Position numbers and translations under genes: made by a program. Below are positions 1 to 5,022 of a stretch of DNA of 5,616 nt, one piece after another. The stretch comes from an uncultured Clostridia bacterium (GTDB lineage: Bacteria; Bacillota; Clostridia; TANB77; CAG-508): contig CAKPGS010000045.1 in assembly GCA_934155165.1 (NCBI GenBank), forward strand, positions 1-5,616, read 5' to 3'. The notes beneath the pieces are model-generated. The model did not search any database and was not told where the DNA came from. It worked only from the letters and a program-made list of their open reading frames with translations. The stretch's first letter is position 1; every line of letters starts with the position of its first letter.

Positions 1-32
1 GGCTTATATTCTCCAGGTTTTGCAAAAAACAT
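1..32 (-). CDS. N-terminus of an unidentified protein (partial, runs off the window)
   Basis: Only ten full codons are visible (MFFAKPGEYK, then a partial codon CC). The call rests on the signals before it: a good promoter at 62-90, a full AAGGAG at the right distance, and an open frame to the edge. Ten residues do not allow family assignment. The peptide does not look like a signal sequence, so a cytosolic product is likely. Confidence 0.6.
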   Translation of the reverse strand, partial: MFFAKPGEYK

Positions 33-40
33 TATTTCAT

Positions 41-46
41 CTCCTT
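41..46 (-). promoter_or_regulatory. Ribosome binding site of the gene at the left edge
   Basis: AAGGAG on the minus strand lies 8 nt before the ATG at 32. The other ATG at 40 directly abuts this site with no spacer, so it cannot be used. Confidence 0.75.
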
Positions 47-61
47 AATACATTTGTTATT

Positions 62-90
62 CTTATATCATAAAATAAGTATTTTTTCAA
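62..90 (-). promoter_or_regulatory. Sigma-A-type promoter of the gene at the left edge
   Basis: On the minus strand, TTGAAA (90-85) and TATAAG (67-62) are 17 bp apart, with an expected start near A55. This places the start about 23 nt upstream of the ATG at 32, with a short leader containing the AAGGAG site. It makes the edge gene independent of the upstream RNA unit. Confidence 0.65.
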
Positions 91-117
91 TTTTAAAAAA
101 CAGGAATTCCTCATAAT

Positions 118-153
118 AAAAAAATAAGCTCCCAGAGATAATATCTCTGGGAG
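118..153 (-). terminator. Strong intrinsic terminator
   Basis: CTCCCAGAGATA (129-140) and its exact reverse complement (142-153) form a GC-containing stem. A few innermost pairs must open to make the loop. In the minus direction it is followed by CTTATTTTTTT. It ends the candidate small RNA and probably the acyl-CoA synthetase mRNA. On the plus strand four Ts follow, so weak bidirectional action is possible. Confidence 0.85.
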
Positions 154-208
154 TTTTACACCTAGGGTGCAGACGAAAAAAAAGTATGAGATCGGTTCCC
201 CAACCGAT
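118..208 (-). ncRNA. Candidate free-standing small RNA of about 90 nt, family not recognised
   Basis: The unit has its own near-consensus promoter, no ATG within it, and a strong intrinsic terminator. The predicted transcript begins exactly with a 7-bp hairpin (ATCGGTT, loop GGGG, AACCGAT; 208-191). A single-stranded stretch follows with an 8-U run (183-176), then a small CACC/GGTG stem (169-159), a short A-rich linker and the terminator hairpin. A 5' hairpin, an open U-rich middle and a terminator are typical of trans-acting bacterial sRNAs. The next gene has its own promoter and ribosome binding site downstream, which argues against a simple cis leader, though a riboswitch-like attenuator or a 3' UTR-derived RNA of the synthetase mRNA cannot be excluded. 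It matches no RNA family I know (not 6S, SRP, tmRNA or a familiar riboswitch). Confidence 0.6.
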
Positions 209-214
209 AAATAT

Positions 215-243
215 ATTATACTCTTAAAAAATCAAAAAGTCAA
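215..243 (-). promoter_or_regulatory. Strong sigma-A-type promoter for a small RNA
   Basis: On the minus strand, TTGACT (243-238) and a perfect TATAAT (220-215) are separated by exactly 17 bp. The -35 box begins two bases after the acyl-CoA synthetase stop codon. The expected transcription start, 7 nt after the -10 box, is A at 208, the first base of a hairpin. This is the best promoter in the window. Confidence 0.8.
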
Positions 244-245
244 AA

Positions 246-1967
246 TTATGCCATTATTTTCTTCATTTCTTCTTGTCTTTTCACTTTTTTAGTTGTTGTT
301 TTTATTAATTCTTCATCTGTTAAAATCATTCCTTTTATATATTTGTATCGTGGCAAAGTTTTATTTATTTCTTTTATTTCGTTCCAAATAATTTTATATA
401 GTTCTTCTTCTGTTTTATCACTGTATTTTTCTTTAACAATTTCTTTATTGTATACAACTTTTATAGATAATTTCACATCATTCTTATCTTTTTCATCTGG
501 CATTCCATATACCATACACTCTTCTACTAATTCTAACCTATTTACTAATGTTTCTAATTCTTCTGGAAATACTTTTTTACCATTTTTTAGTACTATTAGG
601 TTTTTACTTCTTCCTGTTATTGCTAAACATCCATTTTTATCTAAATATCCTAAATCTCCTGTATAGAACCATCCATCTTTTAATACTTCTTTTGTAGCTT
701 CTTCGTTTTCATAATAGCCAAGCATAACATTTGGACCTTTTACACGTATTTCCCCTATTCCGTTTTCATCTGGATTTTCTATTTCTAATTTTACATTTAG
801 CATTGGTATTCCAACAGTTCCTGCTTTCATACATTTCTTGTTCTCTGCTGCTATAACTGGAGATGTTTCTGTTAAACCATACCCTTGAACTACTTCTATA
901 CCTAAGTCGTTAAATCCTTTAGCTATTTTACTATCTGCAGGAGCTCCTCCAGAAATTACGAATCTTAGTTTCCCACCTAATTCATTTATTATGGATTTAA
1001 ATAGAATTCTTCTAAGATCTATATGTAATTTTAATAAGAAGTTACTTATTTTTGTTGCAATATTTACAAGTTTTGTTTTTCCTTGCTTTTGAACTTCTTT
1101 CATAATTGTTTTGTATATTGCTTCTACTAAAACTGGTACACCAACAAAAACAGAAACTCCGTATTCATTTAAGTTTTTCTTTATATATCTTAAGCCATCT
1201 GGAAATACTGTTCTTACTCCATATGCAAGCATTACTACCATACATGTTGAACCAAATATATGATGAAATGGTAAAAATGCAATATTTGTATCTGTACTGT
1301 AAATTGCCTCTACACATTGCATTGCATATACATTTGAAGCAATGTTTTTTTGAGAAAGCATTACTGCTTTAGATTTTGATGTTGTTCCAGATGTAAATAA
1401 CAAAATTGCCATTTTGTTTTCATCTATTTTTGCATTTATAAAATCTGTTTTTCCTCTATTTATTTCTTCATTACCTATTTTTAATAATTCCTTAATATTT
1501 TTGAATCCTTCCGCTTCTTCAAAGCAAACATATTCTTTAAGGTTTGTGTTATTTTTTTCTTTTATTTGACATATTTTTTCTTCATATTTTTTATCAAAGA
1601 AAATCATATCTGCTTTACTTCTAATTAAAGAACTTTCAAGCTCATCATATTGCAAATCTTTATCTAAAGGAACTGAAACATTTCCACCTAATAAATTAGA
1701 CAAATGAGCAATAGCCCATTCATAGCTATTTCTACCTATAACTGCAATTCTTCTCCCTTTAAAGCCTAAACTATATACTGCAGTTCCTAATTTATTTATA
1801 TCTTCTAATAATCGTTTATATGTAATGTTTTCATATTCTACTTTTTTATTTTCTGTATGTTTTATTACAAAAGCAATATTTTTTGAATACTGCTCTACAG
1901 AGTTATAAATTATTTCCTTTATGTTATTAAATTCTTGCGCATAATACAAATTGTTACTATACCTCAT
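246..1967 (-). CDS. AMP-forming long-chain acyl-CoA synthetase (ANL superfamily)
   Basis: A 573-residue adenylate-forming enzyme expected to activate a fatty acid with ATP to acyl-AMP and pass it to CoA (or possibly an acyl carrier). Core motifs appear in order: the P-loop FTSGTTSKSKAVMLSQKN (191-208), FLPFHHIFGS (231-240), the A5 motif GYGLTETSP (362-370), YTGDLGYLD (435-443), the hinge TGRSKNLIVLKNGKK (451-465) and the C-terminal TTTKKVKR (557-564), with Lys561 as the probable catalytic lysine. The size fits the FadD/FAA1-like group (COG1022). The P-loop has SKSK where the common family form is GxPK; the catalytic-type residues otherwise look intact, so I expect activity. No membrane segment or signal peptide is seen, so it is cytosolic or peripheral. 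The start at 1967 is chosen over an ATG 42 nt upstream by its strong ribosome binding site. No obvious terminator lies directly after the stop; the hairpin at 118-153 could end this mRNA too. Chain-length preference cannot be read from sequence. Confidence 0.9.
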   Translation of the reverse strand: MRYSNNLYYAQEFNNIKEIIYNSVEQYSKNIAFVIKHTENKKVEYENITYKRLLEDINKLGTAVYSLGFKGRRIAVIGRNSYEWAIAHLSNLLGGNVSVPLDKDLQYDELESSLIRSKADMIFFDKKYEEKICQIKEKNNTNLKEYVCFEEAEGFKNIKELLKIGNEEINRGKTDFINAKIDENKMAILLFTSGTTSKSKAVMLSQKNIASNVYAMQCVEAIYSTDTNIAFLPFHHIFGSTCMVVMLAYGVRTVFPDGLRYIKKNLNEYGVSVFVGVPVLVEAIYKTIMKEVQKQGKTKLVNIATKISNFLLKLHIDLRRILFKSIINELGGKLRFVISGGAPADSKIAKGFNDLGIEVVQGYGLTETSPVIAAENKKCMKAGTVGIPMLNVKLEIENPDENGIGEIRVKGPNVMLGYYENEEATKEVLKDGWFYTGDLGYLDKNGCLAITGRSKNLIVLKNGKKVFPEELETLVNRLELVEECMVYGMPDEKDKNDVKLSIKVVYNKEIVKEKYSDKTEEELYKIIWNEIKEINKTLPRYKYIKGMILTDEELIKTTTKKVKRQEEMKKIMA

Positions 1968-1976
1968 ATTTAAAAT

Positions 1977-1982
1977 CTCCTT
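1977..1982 (-). promoter_or_regulatory. Ribosome binding site that sets the acyl-CoA synthetase start
   Basis: AAGGAG on the minus strand at 1982-1977 lies 9 nt before the ATG at 1967. The in-frame ATG further upstream at 2009 has no such site and lies within the hairpin, so 1967 is the supported start. Confidence 0.85.
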
Positions 1983-2019
1983 AAAAAAACTATGGCCAAA
2001 TTGTACCATAGTTTTTTTA
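1982..2019 (-). terminator. Terminator-like hairpin between the surface protein and acyl-CoA synthetase genes
   Basis: A perfect 14-bp inverted repeat (1982-1995 with 2006-2019, 10-nt loop) consists of a CTATGG/CCATAG core flanked by A7 and T7. In the direction of transcription the stem is followed by seven Ts, the form of an intrinsic terminator, and the A/T symmetry would let it act in both directions. It lies 37 nt after the surface protein stop. Its T-tract runs directly into the AAGGAG ribosome binding site of the next gene, so it may also be a leader hairpin or attenuator of that gene. Confidence 0.7.
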
Positions 2020-2056
2020 GTTTGTGTTGTATACTGACTTACGAGTCTAATAAATA

Positions 2057-3202
2057 TTAAATAAAATTAAATATTAGATATATTATCAATATAAAAAGTG
2101 CAATAGATACTATTATTAAAATCCACATAAAAACTTTAGTCATATAAGTTATACTTACAGCCATTGGTCCAACGTTATTATTTTCAACTGTATTTTCTAT
2201 ATACACAACTTTAAATTTATCTTTTTCTACTTCTATCGGCGTTCCTCCAGATGTTCCAGTATTTAAGTTTGTTACTTTTCCTCCTAGAACATCAAACTCA
2301 GCTTTGTTAATTACACCTGTAACTGATGGATCTGTTTCTCCTCCTACATATGCATTTATAATGTTTCCTCCTGTAACTTTAACAGTAGCAGTATTTACTA
2401 TACCTCTATTTGTAGTTTGCAATACATTTATTGAACCATTTGTTATTTTTATTTTTCCATTTTCTGTATAACCATTTGAACCACCTGCTGTTACATATGC
2501 TTTAGATAAATCTCCACCGTTTATTATTAAATTAGCATTTTCTACATATGAAAGTCCTTGACCTCCTCCAAAAACTAATCCATAATTTGAAGGTACCATA
2601 TCTATTATTCCATTATTAATTACTACATTTGTATTAGTTGTTCTGTTTTTAGAATTTATTAAATCTCCCTCTTTTCCAGCTGAATAACTAACACCAGAAA
2701 TTTTAGCACTTGCTGCTCCTCCACCAACAACAGCTGACACAGTTCCACCATTAATTGTAATATTTGTATTTTCTACATTTGTATAAATAAGTCCTCCACC
2801 CATTAGAGTGGTTAATATAGTTCCATTGTTCACAGTAACATTTGTATTTTTTACGATAGATGGTTCATTTTCATTTAAAGAAATTCCTCCACCATAAATT
2901 AAAGATACTGTACCGTTTTCCATTGTGATATTTGAACTTTCATATGAAGTTCCATTTGTTCCTCCACCAAAGATTGTAACAGTACTTGGAACAACTTGAT
3001 TACCTCCATCCCAATAAACTACAGTATTATTACTTGAATCTGTATTAATCGTAATTGGTGTACCATTTGCATAAAAAGCTCCTGCATTATTGTTATAAGT
3101 TTCATCATAAACTGGTGCAGTTACTGCCTTTGATACATTAAAAAAGCATAAAATACTGAAGAAAACTGGAATTATAAGACACATACTTATAATTTTTTTC
3201 AT
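2057..3202 (-). CDS. Secreted, membrane-anchored surface protein with glycine-rich beta-helix-like repeats
   Basis: A 381-residue protein with a typical signal peptide: positive MKK, hydrophobic ISMCLIIPVFFSILCFF, then likely cleavage after SKA (about residue 26). Residues 75 to 320 hold about eight degenerate repeats of 17-30 residues following the pattern N-(I/V)-x-(I/V)-x-(N/G)-G-x-(I/V)-...-GGG. Examples are NVTVNNGTILTTLMGGG (121-137), NITINGGTVSAVVGGG (147-162) and VKVTGGNIINAYVGG (274-288). Alternating small hydrophobic and polar residues with G/N turns suggest a right-handed beta-helix or pectate-lyase-like solenoid. The C-terminus (about 354-380) is one long hydrophobic helix ending almost directly after it. 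There is no LPXTG sorting signal and no lipobox, so anchoring by the terminal helix is inferred. Cys occurs only in the signal region, as in many exported Gram-positive proteins. Function is unknown; adhesion or envelope decoration is a guess. No catalytic motif was recognised. Confidence 0.8.
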   Translation of the reverse strand: MKKIISMCLIIPVFFSILCFFNVSKAVTAPVYDETYNNNAGAFYANGTPITINTDSSNNTVVYWDGGNQVVPSTVTIFGGGTNGTSYESSNITMENGTVSLIYGGGISLNENEPSIVKNTNVTVNNGTILTTLMGGGLIYTNVENTNITINGGTVSAVVGGGAASAKISGVSYSAGKEGDLINSKNRTTNTNVVINNGIIDMVPSNYGLVFGGGQGLSYVENANLIINGGDLSKAYVTAGGSNGYTENGKIKITNGSINVLQTTNRGIVNTATVKVTGGNIINAYVGGETDPSVTGVINKAEFDVLGGKVTNLNTGTSGGTPIEVEKDKFKVVYIENTVENNNVGPMAVSITYMTKVFMWILIIVSIALFILIIYLIFNFI

Positions 3203-3212
3203 AAAATCTTTC

Positions 3213-3218
3213 CACCTC
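3213..3218 (-). promoter_or_regulatory. Ribosome binding site of the surface protein gene
   Basis: GAGGTG on the minus strand, within AAGAGGTGGA, ends 10 nt before the ATG at 3202. It matches the 3' part of the consensus AAGGAGGTG and supports translation from 3202, where the signal peptide begins. Confidence 0.7.
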
Positions 3219-3221
3219 TTC

Positions 3222-3246
3222 TATGACTAGTAAATTAATAGTCATA
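3222..3246. promoter_or_regulatory. Perfect 8-bp inverted repeat upstream of the surface protein gene (possible operator or 5' UTR hairpin)
   Basis: TATGACTA at 3222-3229 is the exact reverse complement of TAGTCATA at 3239-3246, separated by 9 nt. The repeat sits 20 to 44 nt upstream of the ATG of the secreted repeat protein, just ahead of its Shine-Dalgarno sequence. A TATAGT hexamer (minus strand, 3251-3246) overlaps one arm and could be a -10 box, but no good -35 accompanies it. The symmetry and position suit a dimeric repressor site or an mRNA 5' hairpin. No U-tract follows, so it is not a terminator. Confidence 0.45.
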
Positions 3247-3302
3247 CTATATTTTATGCTTTTTATTTTGTTTTGGATTTTATTATAATTTTACTTAAAT
3301 AA

Positions 3303-3900
3303 TTACTCTTTAATACTATTAATATTTTCAAGTTCTAGTTTATCTTTTATTTTTTCTAACGCTATTCTTCTTGCACTTATTTTATTTTTTTCTTCTTGTG
3401 ATAATTCCGCTAAAGTTTTTCCATTTGATAATTCAAATATCTCATCAAAACCAAATCCATTATCTCCGGATAGGCTTTTCGGCAACAAAACCATCTATTG
3501 TACCTTTTTCACAAATTGTAGTTTCGCCATTTGATAATGCAATCGCAGTTGTAAAAGATATTTTTCTTTTTTTCTTTGGAACACCTTTTAATTTCTCAAT
3601 TATTGCTAAATTTCTTTCTCTATCTGTACCACTATGCCATCTTTTAGTTAGCACTCCTGGAAAACCATCTAGAAATTCTATTTCAATACCAGAATCATCT
3701 GCAATACACATTTTTCCACCTATTTTCTTTGCTATAGTTTCTGCTTTTTTAATTGCATTTCCTTCGAATGTATTTTTGTCCTCCTCAACATCTATATCAA
3801 TTTCTAGTTCATTCATTGATATAACTTTATATTCATTTAAAACTTCCTGTGTTTCTCTTATTTTACCTTTATTTCCTGAAGCTATTATTATTTCTTTCAT
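3303..3900 (-). pseudogene. rdgB: XTP/dITP pyrophosphatase (RdgB/HAM1 family), interrupted by a single-base frameshift
   Basis: RdgB-family enzymes hydrolyse XTP, dITP and ITP to the monophosphates and keep deaminated purines out of DNA and RNA. The first frame (3900 to 3460, 146 aa) has the N-terminal SGNKGKIRE substrate loop (8-16), the catalytic region IADDSGIEIE (66-75) and FPGV followed by GTDRERN. It then stops after GTIDGFVAEKPIRR. The rest of the family consensus continues in the other frame, 3494 to 3303: GDNGFGFDEIFEL, GKTLAELSQEEKNKISARR, ending ...SIKE. Deleting one base of the GG pair at 3468-3469 (CC on the coding strand, in CCTATCCGGAGAT) gives the canonical KPIGDNGFGFD and a 198-residue protein, the normal family length. 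As read, the product lacks the conserved nucleotide-binding C-terminal part and should be inactive. Upstream, AGGAG lies 7 nt before the ATG at 3900 and overlaps the acetyltransferase stop. The break could be a real mutation, an assembly error or, less likely, recoding. Confidence 0.88.
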
Positions 3901-3910
3901 AAATTTACTC

Positions 3911-4480
3911 CTAGTTTTTTAATTTAATATCATAAACATTAAAAGTTTTTCCAATTATGTATTTTAAAATTTTAGAACTTGTCATTTGCACATAAAATTT
4001 TTCTAGACTTTTTTTGGTTATAGAAAAATTTTTATTAGTAGTTAATATTTCGTATTCAACTCCTACATCTTCATAAAATACATTAGTTTCTTTAAAACCA
4101 TTCCTTAAATAAAAATTCTTTCTCTTTTGTTTTATTTCTCTATTAATATTATCTATTTTTTCTATGCTTAAAATAACTGTATTATATTCATTAGCTAAAT
4201 CTTTAACTATTTCTGAACCATATCCTTTGTTTTGTTTGTTTTCATCAATAGCAAAATACATTAAATATGCATTATTTTCGTATGTTAATAGGTACTCGAT
4301 TCCAACTAATTCATTTCCATTTATAACTTCCATAAATTTAATGTTATTTTCTTTTGAGCAAATTTTTAGAATCCAAAAAGGAAATCTTTCACTTTTAGGA
4401 AATGCTTTTAAATATATTCTTTTCATTTCTTTTTTGTGTTTACTTTTCAAATAATTTACATACTTTAATTTCATTTTCAT
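3911..4480 (-). CDS. GNAT family N-acetyltransferase
   Basis: A 189-residue cytosolic protein of the GNAT superfamily, which transfers an acyl group from acyl-CoA to an amine. The strand-helix motif A that binds the CoA pyrophosphate is visible at about residues 72-95: YLMYFAIDE followed by QNKGYGSEIV, which fits the Q/R-x-x-G-x-G/A rule at 83-88. Motif B is suggested by NFYLRNGFKET (122-132). An N-terminal strand pair with ELVGIEYLL (57-65) precedes motif A as expected. About 50 residues after motif B are unassigned and could be a C-terminal extension. The acceptor substrate is unknown. The start at 4480 is preferred over the ATG at 4474 because AAAGGA lies 6 nt upstream of 4480. The gene sits 2 bp after the phosphatase, and its TAG stop overlaps the ribosome binding site of rdgB, indicating one operon. 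Confidence 0.85.
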   Translation of the reverse strand: MKMKLKYVNYLKSKHKKEMKRIYLKAFPKSERFPFWILKICSKENNIKFMEVINGNELVGIEYLLTYENNAYLMYFAIDENKQNKGYGSEIVKDLANEYNTVILSIEKIDNINREIKQKRKNFYLRNGFKETNVFYEDVGVEYEILTTNKNFSITKKSLEKFYVQMTSSKILKYIIGKTFNVYDIKLKN

Positions 4481-4482
4481 AA

Positions 4483-5022
4483 TTATTCCTTTAATTCGTA
4501 TTCTCTTATTTCACAATTTTTTAAGTTCTCTGGTGGTAATTCTCCATTTTCATCTATTCCATAAAAGTATGCTTCAATCGCTCTAGCTGTTCCACTATGT
4601 GTTACTAAAAGAATCGTTTTATTTTTATAATTACTTTTTATTTCTGTTAGCAATTTATTAACTCTGTTACACAAATCAACTACTGGTTCAATTTTCATTT
4701 TATTTTCGTTTTTATAATAATTGTAAATATCTCCTTCTTCTATATCACAATCTTTTCCTTCAAAATCCCCCAAATCCCTTTCTATGAGTTCTTTTTTATA
4801 GATTATATTCAAATTTTTATCCTGATTAATAATTTCTGCTGTTTTCTTCGTTCTTTTTAGAGGTGAACACATAATTAAATCTATATTCAACATGTTAAGT
4901 TTTTCTTTTACTTCATATGCCTGTCTAATTCCAACCTCGTTTAATTCTATATCTTTCTTTCCCTGTATTATTTCTTCTACATTCCAATTTGTTTGTCCAT
5001 GTCTAATTACATATATTTTCAT
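4483..5022 (-). CDS. Histidine phosphatase family protein (phosphoglycerate mutase-like)
   Basis: A 179-residue protein of the histidine phosphatase (branch 1) superfamily, cytosolic. The N-terminus carries the RHGQT signature at residues 7-11, with His8 as the residue expected to be phosphorylated. SPLKRTKKTAEI (53-64) supplies the phosphate-binding Arg57. ERDLGDFEG (81-89) matches the conserved region with the likely general acid Glu81. LVTHSGTARAI (139-149) provides the second catalytic His142. All four elements are present and the length is typical of small phosphatases such as CobC, GpmB or YhfR-like enzymes, so it should be active. The substrate cannot be deduced; a broad small-molecule phosphatase is more likely than a glycolytic mutase, which is usually longer. 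The ATG at 5022 has AGAGGAG 6 nt upstream, inside the end of the preceding membrane protein gene. The stop is 2 nt before the acetyltransferase start. Confidence 0.9.
   Translation of the reverse strand: MKIYVIRHGQTNWNVEEIIQGKKDIELNEVGIRQAYEVKEKLNMLNIDLIMCSPLKRTKKTAEIINQDKNLNIIYKKELIERDLGDFEGKDCDIEEGDIYNYYKNENKMKIEPVVDLCNRVNKLLTEIKSNYKNKTILLVTHSGTARAIEAYFYGIDENGELPPENLKNCEIREYELKE

Noticed and set aside
343..666. Plus-strand ORF opposite the synthetase gene.
   Set aside because: It lies fully antisense to a well-supported coding region, shows no domain and no ribosome binding site, and has the low-complexity composition expected of a reversed AT-rich gene.
1967..2009. Longer synthetase start at the ATG at 2009, adding 14 residues (MVQFGHSFFKEILN).
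   Set aside because: There is no ribosome binding site upstream, the ATG lies in the arm of the terminator-like hairpin, and a perfect AAGGAG stands 9 nt before the ATG at 1967.
2036..2047. GACT/AGTC 4-bp stem with a TACG loop after the surface protein gene.
   Set aside because: It is too short to be meaningful, has no U-tract and has a weak stem; the 1982-2019 hairpin is the better terminator.
3282..3310. TATAAT at 3287-3282 as a promoter for the surface protein gene.
   Set aside because: The -10 match is perfect, but the -35 region at the right distance reads AAGAGT, and such hexamers are common by chance in this AT-rich gap. Not supported enough to list.
3303..3494. Separate 63-residue gene starting MVLLPKS.
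   Set aside because: The first residues are an out-of-frame reading of rdgB. From GDNGFGFD onward it is the C-terminal part of the same RdgB protein, so it is described as one broken gene.
3371..3922. Plus-strand ORF of 183 codons opposite rdgB.
   Set aside because: It is the antisense reading of the RdgB coding sequence. The opposite strand has clear family motifs and this one has none.
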